64,000 nucleotides of DNA from Tritrichomonas musculus (Eukaryota > Parabasalia > Tritrichomonadida > Tritrichomonadidae): assembly GCA_039105265.1 (NCBI GenBank), contig JAPFFF010000001.1:7874001-7938000 (forward strand), in the 5' to 3' direction. Shown one piece after another: positions 9,871-19,214 of the stretch. Within the stretch, counting starts at the first letter, position 1. The number at the start of each line of letters is the position of its first letter. The position numbers and the translations under genes were made by a program. The notes under the pieces were generated by a model. It saw nothing but the letters and a program-made list of their open reading frames with translations, searched no databases and was not told where the DNA came from.

Positions 9871-11241
9871 TCAGTGCTTGATACCAAGCATTGCATCAAG
9901 AATTGCTTTTCCTTGCTCACAAAGATCTTTCTTTTCTGATCTTGAACAAGTCCTTAATTTACCAAAAATCCTTCTCATTGATAACGCAAGTGCAGTATTA
10001 GTTGATGGTGATACAGTCACTTTTTCCATACCTTTTTGTTGTCTAACTATAATTGATTCAAGTTTTGCTATTGCGTCATCTTTTTCTTTATTCATTTCTG
10101 TAAGCTTTTGAATAGCTTTTTTTAACTTTTCTGGAGAAGGAAGAGGTTTTTCTGTAGTCATTTGTTCTTTTTTAGCTTTTAATTTGGCCTCTTCTGCAAT
10201 AGCTTTTGATTCGAGGTGTTGCAATTTAGATATCTGTCGACGATACTTAGCTGATTGTTGCATTAATTGCTGATTTTCTGATTCAAGACTTTTAATTTTT
10301 AATGGAATAGAAAGGATAAAGTCGGAAAGTATAGAATCATCATTTTCATCATATAATGGAAGAGAACAATTTTGATTAATATTGATGTTTTCGTTAAAAT
10401 CAGTATCAGACAAATCATATTTATGCATTCCTTTAATTTCATTGGATTCATTTGAATTAATTTGGTTTTCTGAATTCATTTCATTATATATTTTTAAACA
10501 TGATGTTTTAAAGTTATAAACTGGCTGATAAATATACATCGGATCGGAATTATGAAATGTTAAATTTAAACGCCGGTTAAGTAGTTGGTTAAGTTCTTGA
10601 TTAAATTTTTGTGTTTCATGTTTATTCCACTGTGATGCTTGCTCATGTTGCTTGATTTCACGAGTTTTATTTAATATCTCATCTTCAGATTTAGAAATTT
10701 GAGTTTTAACCCTGTTCAATTCTTGCCTATATTTATCTGATATTTGTATATCTTCTTGTAATTGTTTAATTCGAACCTTATATTGAATAGATTGCTTTTT
10801 TAAAACTTCATTGTTAATTTGAAGTTCACTAATTTCATTATTAGCTTTTCGAATCTCATTTTGAATATTAGAAATAGATATTTTGAGATGGTCAACTTTT
10901 TCAATTTGTTCTGGCGATGCTTCAGCAGGTTTACTGGCAATATTTTCAGCTAGATTTGAAAAACTTGATTTTAGATTGGAAAGATCGTTTGTTAGTTTTG
11001 AAACATCTTCTTTATGAGCTGCAATTTCTTTGTCTAGCTCATTTTTTAATTGAGTTTTATCAGCGAAATGCTTTTTAATCAATTCCTTAAGCTTATCTTG
11101 CTCAGAAAGAATAACAGTAGATTTGGGTGAAACTGTTTCATGATTTTGGGATGGCGAAGAAAATCCAATATTAACTGTAGATTTTAATAATGTTTGGGCT
11201 TTTGATTTTAAATCTGAATAGATATTGTTTCCATCATACAT
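9871..11241 (-). CDS. Coiled-coil protein, unknown function
   Basis: This 456-residue protein is mostly long heptad-rich helix, with coiled coil at about 50-240 and 325-420. Between them is an Asn/Asp-rich segment containing a repeated NSNES/NENIN-type composition. The C-terminus (MRRIFGKLRTCSRSEKKDLCEQGKAILDAMLGIKH) is compact and basic, and may be a targeting or binding end. The open frame extends upstream to 11322, but that would overlap the tRNA at 11282-11353. The first ATG outside the tRNA (MYDGNNIYSDLKSKAQ) is therefore used. The gene is convergent with the lipase. A tether, golgin or cytoskeletal role is possible, but no specific family was recognised. Confidence 0.75.
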   Translation of the reverse strand: MYDGNNIYSDLKSKAQTLLKSTVNIGFSSPSQNHETVSPKSTVILSEQDKLKELIKKHFADKTQLKNELDKEIAAHKEDVSKLTNDLSNLKSSFSNLAENIASKPAEASPEQIEKVDHLKISISNIQNEIRKANNEISELQINNEVLKKQSIQYKVRIKQLQEDIQISDKYRQELNRVKTQISKSEDEILNKTREIKQHEQASQWNKHETQKFNQELNQLLNRRLNLTFHNSDPMYIYQPVYNFKTSCLKIYNEMNSENQINSNESNEIKGMHKYDLSDTDFNENININQNCSLPLYDENDDSILSDFILSIPLKIKSLESENQQLMQQSAKYRRQISKLQHLESKAIAEEAKLKAKKEQMTTEKPLPSPEKLKKAIQKLTEMNKEKDDAIAKLESIIVRQQKGMEKVTVSPSTNTALALSMRRIFGKLRTCSRSEKKDLCEQGKAILDAMLGIKH

Positions 11242-11281
11242 AGATACATTCAAATTAAACCAAAAGCAAAAAAATAAAAAA

Positions 11282-11353
11282 TGTCCCACTGCGGAATCGA
11301 ACCGCAGTCTGATCCGTGTCAAGGATCTATTCTAACCATTATACTAGTGGGAC
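11282..11353 (-). tRNA. tRNA, anticodon GAC (predicted Val)
   Basis: The minus strand folds into a standard 72-base cloverleaf. The acceptor GTCCCAC pairs with GTGGGAC, the D arm is GTATAATGGTTAGAATA, and the anticodon stem GATCC/GGATC encloses loop TTGACAC. The T arm is TGCGG-TTCGATT-CCGCA and the discriminator base is A. The loop puts GAC at positions 34-36, which reads GUC/GUU valine codons. The D arm and general layout look like eukaryotic tRNA-Asp, whose anticodon is GUC, but the discriminator A fits Val rather than Asp. No intron is present. CCA is not encoded. The gene lies 40 bases upstream of the coiled-coil CDS and on the same strand. Confidence 0.9.
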
Positions 11354-11638
11354 AACCTGACTTCAAAAACCTTTTTTATACTGTAAGGGATACCTTAAAA
11401 AATTTACTATTCTTAGAATCGTATTCTATTTAATAATTATTTCAATGAAATGTTCATATTATATCACTTCAATCCATTTTAATAAGTTCTATCTTTTTAT
11501 ATAAAAACCAACTTATTTCTAAAATTTTCAATATCTATTAAAATAATATATATTTTTTAAAAATCGTTTAAAAAACAATAACATATTATATTTTTTACAA
11601 ACAGTGATATTGCATATATCTAATTCGCTTAATACATA

Positions 11639-12763
11639 TTAGTCATTCAAAATTTTACAAATTGGCATTGCTATTATTCCAGAGAGCAAAATTATATCTG
11701 GGTTGTGCCTTACAACAAAGAAAATAAATGGTCTTTTAAATGAATATTTTCCAGATTTAACTTTTTTATTTTTTGATGCTGAATATGATTCTTCAAGATT
11801 ATGTTCTATAATTGGAATAGCTCCATTTTCAGTCAAAGAAAAACAACATTTTTGACAAAGCTGGTGCATATGCCTATCTGATGTAAAAACAAGATCATTC
11901 TCAATCCCCATCCGTTCCATTAAATTTATTATATTGAATGAATCAGTTTCAATCGTAAATTTAGGAATAATAACATTCATTCTCGTTAATTTTGTTGAAT
12001 TAAGTAGGTATGAAAATTTTTTTTGGTTTAATCCATTAATCATTTTATTAAATGCTCTAAAACTTTTCTTTTTTGGCATAATTGCAAATAATGAAAACTC
12101 ATCTTTTGAAAAAGGCAGGTCAATCGCAAAACATGTTTTATCGCAACTAAATAAAACTTCCTCCGAGTTTAATTGGATCATTGGAACAATTTTTTTTGAT
12201 TCAAAACCATGAAAAGTCCTATTTGCAATAGTAAATCGTTTCTTGTAATAAGAATCCCATTCACATTCAAATAATGATATACTTGACATTACAAAGCTAC
12301 TGCGAGAACAATTTATAAAAGGATTTATTAATCCAGAAATTCTGCCACTTGTTCTTTTTTTAACCGTCCTATTGATCATTGATGATGTTGAACACATAAT
12401 TGAAAAATTAACAATATCTGGAAGATATCCAATCTCATGCTCAGATAAGTCATTTAATGAAATGTCTGTAAAAAGGATATTTGCTGTTTTTAATATATCT
12501 TGATTATATTCCGTTTCAACCTGTGATTCAATTGATTTGACTCTTTCCATAAATTGTGAAAATTGCGTGTTATCATTACAATGAAATGACTTTATGATGT
12601 CATGCCGAATTTTGTCTGAATTAACTAAATTTGCAATATAAGATAAACATATTCCAATCGAATAAGGAGAAACTAAAAGCTCCTTTTGCTGAATGTTGTA
12701 AAAATACTGATTGTGAAAAAGATGAATAATATCAAACTCGAATTTTAAAAAAAAATCATTCAT
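11639..12763 (-). CDS. Serpin-family protein, probably intracellular and non-inhibitory
   Basis: The 374-residue protein has the length and landmarks of the serpin fold. These are LLVSPYSIGICLSYIANLV near the N-terminus, the central FHGFESKKIVPMIQL, then FNIINLMERMGIENDLVF, and the C-terminal strand pair around FKRPFIFFVVRHNPDIILLSGII. There is no signal peptide, so a cytoplasmic location is likely. The hinge before the reactive loop, normally a run of small residues such as EEGTEAAAAT, reads LTENGAIPIIEHNLEESYSAS. Pro and bulky Ile residues there would hinder loop insertion, so protease inhibition is doubtful. A TCATATT initiator lies 10 bases upstream of the ATG. Confidence 0.85.
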   Translation of the reverse strand: MNDFFLKFEFDIIHLFHNQYFYNIQQKELLVSPYSIGICLSYIANLVNSDKIRHDIIKSFHCNDNTQFSQFMERVKSIESQVETEYNQDILKTANILFTDISLNDLSEHEIGYLPDIVNFSIMCSTSSMINRTVKKRTSGRISGLINPFINCSRSSFVMSSISLFECEWDSYYKKRFTIANRTFHGFESKKIVPMIQLNSEEVLFSCDKTCFAIDLPFSKDEFSLFAIMPKKKSFRAFNKMINGLNQKKFSYLLNSTKLTRMNVIIPKFTIETDSFNIINLMERMGIENDLVFTSDRHMHQLCQKCCFSLTENGAIPIIEHNLEESYSASKNKKVKSGKYSFKRPFIFFVVRHNPDIILLSGIIAMPICKILND

Positions 12764-12769
12764 TGTTTT

Positions 12770-12776
12770 AATATGA
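12770..12776 (-). promoter_or_regulatory. Initiator (Inr) of the serpin gene
   Basis: TCATATT on the minus strand fits the trichomonad initiator TCA(+1)-pyrimidine-T/A. The predicted first transcribed A is 11 bases upstream of the ATG, giving a very short 5' leader as is usual in these organisms. Confidence 0.55.
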
Positions 12777-12987
12777 AGCTTGAATTTATACGATCAAAAT
12801 TTTTCACTTTTCAATTTTAATCAGTTGATGTTCTCATATCAATTTATGATAGTAGTTTTCAAAAATTGAGTGATAATACTGATCGTATGAAACAATTTTT
12901 TGAATAAAAAAAATACTTCTTCACAATTTGAATATAAAAAAAAGATGAAAGCGACAAATATAGACATATCATTTCATTCAAAAAAAA

Positions 12988-13314
12988 GGATTAACTGAAG
13001 TATTGTTAGTCTTTTCTGAAGAACCTTCAAAAAGTGGAAATCATTCAGAAAAAATAATCTAAATAAAATAATTGAAAAAACAAATCTTTTTATATTTTTA
13101 CATAATTACCGAGACTACATACCGCCTAGCGGGCGTTGAGCGAGGCTAAGCGAAGCGAATCCGAGTCGAGACCCCGCGGCTGGGGGTAAGAATCGGTAAA
13201 AATTTGGTAACATAAAAAGATTATTTATTATTATTTTTATTTGATTATTTTTTCTGAAGGATTTTCACTTTTTGAATGAAACTCAGAAAAGACTAACTAT
13301 ATTTGAGTTGATCC
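12988..13314. repeat. Foldback element with a GC-rich hairpin core
   Basis: Imperfect inverted arms of about 110 bases (12988-13106 and 13199-13314) share TTAGTCTTTTCTGA, AAAAAGTGRAAATC, TTCAGAAAAAATAATC and AATCTTTTTAT. They enclose a core of about 90 bases with roughly 60% GC in a surrounding of about 25%. The core is closed by TTACCGA (13107-13113) and TCGGTAA (13193-13199). It contains hairpins CCGC-CTA-GCGG (13122-13132) and ACCCC...GGGGT (13171-13187). No open frame is present. It resembles a foldback MITE that carries a structured, possibly RNA-derived insert. Confidence 0.6.
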
Positions 13315-13588
13315 AAAAAAATGATCCTTTACAAAATTGAATGATAATAAATAATATTAAGAAAAGGTGAGATTAAAAAATCCTATTTTCAATAGAATCG
13401 TAAATATATTGAGACAGTTTTTTTATTGGTATGCCATAATTTGTTAATTTGCTATACTCAATATTTCTTTTTTGAACACTTTGAGACAACTTTGCTTTAA
13501 ATAAAATGCATGCACATTTGAAATGCTTGAAATGTATTCATTACATCTCTATTTGCCTATTATTCATGATCCAAAAAAAGGCAAACAT

Positions 13589-13631
13589 GACTTTTTTCAG
13601 AAAAGTAAATATTTTACTTTTCTTAAAAAAG
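13589..13631. repeat. Strong hairpin, 20-bp arms
   Basis: ACTTTTTTCAGAAAAGTAAA is followed after three bases by its inverse with one mismatch. It lies 460 bases upstream of the next gene and has no known role. Confidence 0.6.
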
Positions 13632-14087
13632 TTCAAATGTAAAATGTCTTTCAAAAAATTCTCAAGATGCAAATAAATCAGTTTTCATTGTTATTTCTTA
13701 TCATACTCAAATATAAATACAATACATTGGTTCAATTTTTATTTGATTTGACCAACTTTTATGATAAAACATTTTATCTAATTTTTGAAATATATTATGC
13801 TTATTTAAGAGGAATCTAAATCGAATGATTAGACAGTATTCTAAGTTAATTTTGAGAAATAAGATTCATTAGATATAAGATATTTGATTAAAATTCTTTT
13901 TTGAGTAAGAATATTTACTATCCAAATCTTTCATAAGGCGCTGTTTGCTGCAATCAATTAATGAGATTTTTTTTAAAGAATTTTTTTGATTTGACATCAA
14001 TACTATTGATGTTTGAAGATCAAAATCTTGTAAAAATTTTTTTAAAAATTCGTTTATTAATTAGGTTGAATAATTTGATAAATTTAC

Positions 14088-17000
14088 ATGAATTCTGATT
14101 CTCACAACCGTGAAAAAGGAGAATCAGATTCAAATCAATCATACGCGAGCACAATTATTGATGAAGCAGAAATAGAACAAATTAATCTTAATAATCATTC
14201 ATTATTTCTAGAAAATCAATCTTTAAAAGAACAACTTGAAAGAGCATTAAAATTTACTTCTGAACTTGATAAAATTAATGCAAAAAATACAAATCTTCTT
14301 TCACAACTTCAAGAATCAAACTTGCGAATTGACGGGCTCCAAACTAAACTTCGGATAGCTCAACAGAAAAATCAAGAATTAGAAGAAAAAAATAAAGAAC
14401 AATATATATCATATCAAAACCTTCAGAAAAAGTCAATTGATAATGAAAAATCATTAAACGAGACAAATTTGAAAGTTCAGGACCATGACAGCACAATTAA
14501 ACAATTGAATGATCAAATATCTGCAATTTTGAATGAAAAAAACAATTTTATTAGATCATTCAATCAGCTTTTTATATCAAGTTTTAATTCGTTTAATCAA
14601 ATTTATAACTTCATTGAAACTTTTAAAAATGCTTCCGAAAAAGAGCATTCAGGCAATCTAACTGAAAAAGATAAGCAAATAAGCGAACTCAAAGAGCAAA
14701 TAACCAACAACCAAGAAGAGTATGAACAAAACAAAAAGCTTAATTCAGCATTAAAAAAGAAAAATGAAACCCTCACAAAGAAAGTTAAAGCAAAATCATT
14801 ACAATACAAAACAGTTAAGAAAGAATTAAATGATCTAAAAGCTAGCTTTGAAGATCAATCACAAAGATTTCAAACTTTAGCAAAAAATAATGAAGCCGAA
14901 AAAGATCAGACGCAAAATCTTCAAAATATTATCAACCAAATACAAATTGACAGGAAACAAGAAATTAATAAATTCCAACAAATAATTGAAGCCAAAGATT
15001 CAAGAATTCATGAACTACAAGAAAGACTTACAAATCCTTCACATGAAGAAGATAAAGAATACATGAAAGCGATTCAAGAACTTAGCTCTGTTCGAACAGA
15101 AAAAAACCAAATTCAACAAAAGTTTCAAGCACAACTCGAAATTAATCAAAAATACAAAAATAAACTAATTTCAACAAGTAAGAAAATTCAACAATACCAA
15201 AAAGAAAAATTAATTCTTGAAAAAAAGATAGATGATCTAATTCAATTCCAAAGCCAATTCGAAATAGAAGAAAACCAATTAAAAACACAGTTATTTAATA
15301 CAATTGAACAAAATAAATCGTTAGAACAAGAATGCGAGCATCTTAATTCACAACTAAAAGCAGCAGCAGCATCACATATTGAAGGTGAATCAGCATATAA
15401 TGAAAAACAGCAAGATTCTCTTCGCTTTCAATCAGCTTTAAATAAAATTGAACCAATTTTGCAACAACAAGAAACAGAAATAACATCATTAGCAATCGAA
15501 AGGAAAAAGTTCGTCAATATTATTCAAACACAAACACAAATTTTAACATTATACGAATTGTATACTCAAAATCAAAATCAGAAAATCTTACAATATTCAT
15601 CAAAACTCAAAAATAAATACTCAGATAATGCATTTTTTCAAACAATTGAGTCTATTATTTTACCCGAATTGAGTCCTGATTCAAAAATCAAAATCAATAC
15701 TATCATTTCAAATCAAAATATGAATAACTTTACTAAAATGGAATTAATTTGTAGAGAGATCATATCAAATCTAAAAAATAACAACGGAAAACTAATTTTT
15801 AAGACAAGCTTAATATCTGAAATAACAGGGAAGAAATATACCAAAGATACTTTTATTGATTTTATATCTTCTCAAATGGATTCTCGTCTTAATTCATTAC
15901 CAGGAAAATCACTTTACCAAGGAACATATGAAAAGAGAACATCTGCATTGAAGCAACTAATTGATGAAAAGATTTCGATGCAACAACTTATTGATCTTTT
16001 CTCAGCTCAAGTTATTGTTAATATTTTATGCGATAAAGAAATAACTGAACTGAAAGATCAATTAAATTCATCAACATTATTCATTGATGAATTTCATAAT
16101 TGTTTTGGGAATCTACAAATTTCAGACGTGTCAAACAAAATTACATCTCTTAAACAAAAAGTAAAAAAGTTAAAAAAATCAAATTCAAATGCAAGTGATA
16201 GCTACACAGCTGAATTAGAAGAAAAATGCTCTCAACAGAAAGAAAAGATACATAGTTTAGAAGAAAATTTAAGAACAGTTGTTAATGATGCAACTGTTTT
16301 ACAAAATCAATTAGAAATTAAAACAGAACAATATAAATCACTTCAAAACAATTATGAACAAACTCAAAAGGAATCATCAAATCTTTATTCTAAACATATG
16401 GAAGAACTGAATAAATATGAAAGTTCACTTGAAAAACGAAATCATGACGTAAAATTATTAACATCAAAATTATCAAAATGCACAATTGAGTGTGAAGAAA
16501 AAACAAAAGCACTTCAAAAAATTAATGATGAACTAGTTCAAAATAATGCAACCAAAGAAGAAAAATATCAAAATACAGTTCTTTCGTTAAAAGATCAGAT
16601 ATCAAAGCTACAATCACAAATGAGTGAAAAAGAACAAGACAAAAGAAGCGAACTTCTTCAACTTGCTAAAATTCAATCTGAACTTAAAGCAAAATTAACC
16701 GAATCAATTAAGGTAATGAAAGAACAATTGGAAGAAAACCAAATTTTATCTGATAAACTTCAAGAATCTTTGATTAATAATGAAAATAATACAAAAGCTT
16801 TTCAAGACGAGATCAATAAATTAACATTGTCAAAAAAAGCAATTGAAATGCAATTACAATCAATTACCGAGCAATCAAAGCGAGAAATTGATGTTTTAAA
16901 CTCGCAATTTAATTTTACTGCTCTTGCTACTAAAACAAAATATCAAGAAGAAATGAATTCATTAAAAACAAAATTAATTTCTGATAGAAATAATATGATT

Positions 17001-17135
17001 TTAACCATTTTGGAAGAATTTGATGAATTAAGTAACATTGACATCGATGATCTTAATGAAGTAGACTTCAAAATTAAGATTAAAGAAATTGCACAAAAGT
17101 ATAAATCATTGAAATTTCGGTCATTATGTGAATAA
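14088..17135 (+). CDS. Large coiled-coil protein with a conserved-looking central globular segment
   Basis: The 1015-residue protein is almost all heptad coiled coil (about 30-480 and 660-960), rich in Gln, Asn, Lys and Glu. A non-coiled segment at about 485-660 (LTLYELYTQNQNQKILQYSSK... through GKKYTKDTFIDFISSQMDSRL and QQLIDLFSAQVIVNILCDKE) has globular composition. It may be a dimerisation or binding domain. The C-terminus ends in an acidic DELSNIDIDDLNEVDFKIKIKEI tail. Similar proteins in trichomonads are usually called viral A-type inclusion-like or myosin-tail-like, names that reflect the coil and not a function. A Golgi tether, centrosomal or cytoskeletal protein is possible. Confidence 0.8.
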   Translation: MNSDSHNREKGESDSNQSYASTIIDEAEIEQINLNNHSLFLENQSLKEQLERALKFTSELDKINAKNTNLLSQLQESNLRIDGLQTKLRIAQQKNQELEEKNKEQYISYQNLQKKSIDNEKSLNETNLKVQDHDSTIKQLNDQISAILNEKNNFIRSFNQLFISSFNSFNQIYNFIETFKNASEKEHSGNLTEKDKQISELKEQITNNQEEYEQNKKLNSALKKKNETLTKKVKAKSLQYKTVKKELNDLKASFEDQSQRFQTLAKNNEAEKDQTQNLQNIINQIQIDRKQEINKFQQIIEAKDSRIHELQERLTNPSHEEDKEYMKAIQELSSVRTEKNQIQQKFQAQLEINQKYKNKLISTSKKIQQYQKEKLILEKKIDDLIQFQSQFEIEENQLKTQLFNTIEQNKSLEQECEHLNSQLKAAAASHIEGESAYNEKQQDSLRFQSALNKIEPILQQQETEITSLAIERKKFVNIIQTQTQILTLYELYTQNQNQKILQYSSKLKNKYSDNAFFQTIESIILPELSPDSKIKINTIISNQNMNNFTKMELICREIISNLKNNNGKLIFKTSLISEITGKKYTKDTFIDFISSQMDSRLNSLPGKSLYQGTYEKRTSALKQLIDEKISMQQLIDLFSAQVIVNILCDKEITELKDQLNSSTLFIDEFHNCFGNLQISDVSNKITSLKQKVKKLKKSNSNASDSYTAELEEKCSQQKEKIHSLEENLRTVVNDATVLQNQLEIKTEQYKSLQNNYEQTQKESSNLYSKHMEELNKYESSLEKRNHDVKLLTSKLSKCTIECEEKTKALQKINDELVQNNATKEEKYQNTVLSLKDQISKLQSQMSEKEQDKRSELLQLAKIQSELKAKLTESIKVMKEQLEENQILSDKLQESLINNENNTKAFQDEINKLTLSKKAIEMQLQSITEQSKREIDVLNSQFNFTALATKTKYQEEMNSLKTKLISDRNNMILTILEEFDELSNIDIDDLNEVDFKIKIKEIAQKYKSLKFRSLCE

Positions 17136-17309
17136 TACGTAATGTACAATTATTTGTAATGTATAATTATTTGTAATGTATAATAAATGTTTTTTAATAT
17201 CGAATATTTCTTATCTTTATGAGATTTTGCAGATTGATAATTTAAATGAAAATAGGCCATTTATACATTTAAATTTGTTTAGACCAAAATCTTTAGTTAC
17301 ATTTCCAAT

Positions 17310-18671
17310 ATGTCTAAAAATCAACAAAACGAAAAACAACAAAATATAGATTCAGAAGAATACGATGAGGAAGAAGAACTAGGCTATGAAGATTTTGCTT
17401 CAGATTCTGATGGTATTGAAATGCCTCACTTTGTAACACCAACTACAGCTGAACAAGATGATGAAGAAATTGAGTATTATGCTCAGAAGTTAGGCATCGC
17501 CGATGACAATGAATGGGATGAAGATTCAATTCTACTTGGATACTCTAAAATCACAGAAGGCCTTACATCAGCAAGTCGAAATAAAAAGAAAAGGATGGAA
17601 CAAAAAGCTCCAATGATCGAAGCAACTCGAACCCCTGATGAAGAAGCAGCAAGAAAAGATTTCACAGGTCTTTTAAATCGAATTGCTCCTTCTAATTACA
17701 ATATGATTGCATCAAGAATTAGAGAATCTTTTTCATCTCATCCACAAGAGGCATCAATTCCAATGTTTACAAGATGTATAACTCAAAGAATCCTCTCCGA
17801 TGTTCCGCTTCCACCAATTTTTATTGATGTCTATTCAAGAGCATTACAAGAAATTCCTGAAGCAATTCAGCCCACTATCGACGAATTACAGAAAAGAATT
17901 GATGATTCTAAGTGTATTAACATACGCCCGTTTTTAAATGCTATTGGTGAGGATAAAGTTAACATGTATTTGTCAAAAGATGCTGAAACAGATAAAAAAG
18001 GAATAAAGGTTGATGAAGAAGTTTCCCAATTAACAAAAATTGCTCGTCAATTACATATGACAACTGATCTCAGGCGTTCAATTTTCAATGCTGTTATGAC
18101 GGCTATCGACATTGAAGATGCTTATTCAAAAATCGCAAAATTAGATCTCTCCAAAACACAAAGAAAAGAAGTTCCTCTTGTTATTATCGAATGCTGCAAA
18201 AATGAAGCTACATATAATCCTTATTATGCAGGTCTTGTAAGTTATTTTATTAAATATGATAAATTCTTTGTCAAAAATTTAAGAGCTGCATTAAAAAATA
18301 CTATTAAACTCATGTCAGCTTCGAAATTTACAGCATTACAAATCAGAAACATATCATTTTTGTTTTACGAGTTAATAGAAAATAAATCAATTGATTTAAA
18401 TATCTTAAAAGGAATCAGTTTAATTCAGCAGCCAGCTCAAGGAACATTATTTATCAATATTTTGTTTAGGGAACTACTGCAAAAATGGGATAAAGATATA
18501 TTTATTGGACAGATAGATGCCATTTCTAAGATGCCTAACTTTGGAGCTGATATGAGAAAATTTTTTGAACAGAGATTGAAGCCATTTGTCACAGATAAAA
18601 GTCCAAACTTTCCAAAAGAAAAACTTTCTTTATTAAGGAAATTGACTGAAATGCTAAATACAATTCAATAA
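17310..18671 (+). CDS. NOM1/Sgd1-like nucleolar MIF4G and MA3 protein
   Basis: This 453-residue protein matches the NOM1 (human) / Sgd1 (yeast) family, which acts in the nucleolus in 18S rRNA maturation and binds an eIF4A-like helicase. Residues 1-75 are acidic. A MIF4G-type helical domain begins around residue 110 (ARKDFTGLLNRIAPSNYNMIASRI). The MA3 domain starts near 247 with TDLRRSIFNAVMTAIDIEDAYSKIAKL. It continues through KEVPLVIIECCKNEATYNPYYAGLVSYF, a very close match to the NOM1 motif VECCxQExTFNPYYA. At 453 residues it is about half the length of the human or yeast protein. The loss is mainly the long N-terminal region, which fits reductive evolution in parasites. Confidence 0.85.
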   Translation: MSKNQQNEKQQNIDSEEYDEEEELGYEDFASDSDGIEMPHFVTPTTAEQDDEEIEYYAQKLGIADDNEWDEDSILLGYSKITEGLTSASRNKKKRMEQKAPMIEATRTPDEEAARKDFTGLLNRIAPSNYNMIASRIRESFSSHPQEASIPMFTRCITQRILSDVPLPPIFIDVYSRALQEIPEAIQPTIDELQKRIDDSKCINIRPFLNAIGEDKVNMYLSKDAETDKKGIKVDEEVSQLTKIARQLHMTTDLRRSIFNAVMTAIDIEDAYSKIAKLDLSKTQRKEVPLVIIECCKNEATYNPYYAGLVSYFIKYDKFFVKNLRAALKNTIKLMSASKFTALQIRNISFLFYELIENKSIDLNILKGISLIQQPAQGTLFINILFRELLQKWDKDIFIGQIDAISKMPNFGADMRKFFEQRLKPFVTDKSPNFPKEKLSLLRKLTEMLNTIQ

Positions 18672-18929
18672 TGAATTTTTATATATGAATAATTTTATTA
18701 ATTTGTTTATATAATAAAAAAATAATTATAATTTTGATATTGATTTTTATAATTAATTAATTACAACAATATAATAGCACCTAGAAAAGCCAAAGGATAA
18801 TGCTATTCATACTATAAATAATTTTATTACTAATCGACTAAATGCTATTCAGAAGTAAAGCTTTATTTTATAAAATAGGTAAAATTAATTTAATTCATTC
18901 AAAATTTTATCGGCAAGGTCTATTTTTTT

Positions 18930-18936
18930 TCATTTA
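18930..18936 (+). promoter_or_regulatory. Initiator (Inr) of the small acidic protein gene
   Basis: TCATTTA preceded by a T run matches the trichomonad initiator. Its A is 10 bases before the ATG at 18942. This is the main support for choosing the plus-strand frame here over the overlapping minus-strand one. Confidence 0.6.
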
Positions 18937-18941
18937 ACAAA

Positions 18942-19214
18942 ATGGATGATGATGAAATCTCAGGAAATTCGCAAACAAATTTAACACCATCTCTTCATTT
19001 AGCTTCTCCCCTTGAAACATTACAAAATTCAGAGGATGATCAAATGATTGAATCAGTTGATTTTCATTTCGGCCACATTTCTGATCCATCAATGCTGCTA
19101 TATAATTGTTTGAAAAAAAACATGAGTGAGACAGAATTAAAATGCAGTGTATTTCACAAGGCACAACAAAATCCTTCATTACCATACATCTTTACAAATT
19201 CCGATAACAAGTAG
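18942..19214 (+). CDS. Small acidic hypothetical protein
   Basis: The 90-residue protein begins MDDDEISGNSQTN and is acidic and Ser/Asn-rich in its first half. The second half (FGHISDPSMLLYNCLKKNMSETELKCSVFHKAQQNPSLPYIF) is more ordered and holds two cysteines. No family is recognised. The perfect initiator 10 bases upstream and the isolated position between NOM1/Sgd1 and Sec13 argue that it is a real gene. A minus-strand frame covers nearly the same bases but lacks a comparable start signal. Confidence 0.55.
   Translation: MDDDEISGNSQTNLTPSLHLASPLETLQNSEDDQMIESVDFHFGHISDPSMLLYNCLKKNMSETELKCSVFHKAQQNPSLPYIFTNSDNK

Larger units (their letters stand above)
12764..14087. other. Long intergenic region with two inverted-repeat structures
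   Basis: There is no gene. It contains the foldback element at 12988-13314 and a strong hairpin at 13589-13631, described separately. The remaining 450 bases before the next ATG are plain AT-rich DNA. Confidence 0.5.

Noticed and set aside
11242-11322. Extended N-terminus of the coiled-coil gene
   Set aside because: It would run through the tRNA gene at 11282-11353. The internal ATG at 11241 is the sensible start.
11282-11353. Calling the tRNA as tRNA-Asp from its overall look
   Set aside because: Anticodon positions read GAC, not GTC, and the discriminator base is A. The Asp resemblance is kept as a finding only.
18934-19185. 83-codon minus-strand frame
   Set aside because: It overlaps the plus-strand 90-residue frame, which has a perfect initiator. 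The minus frame has no start signal.
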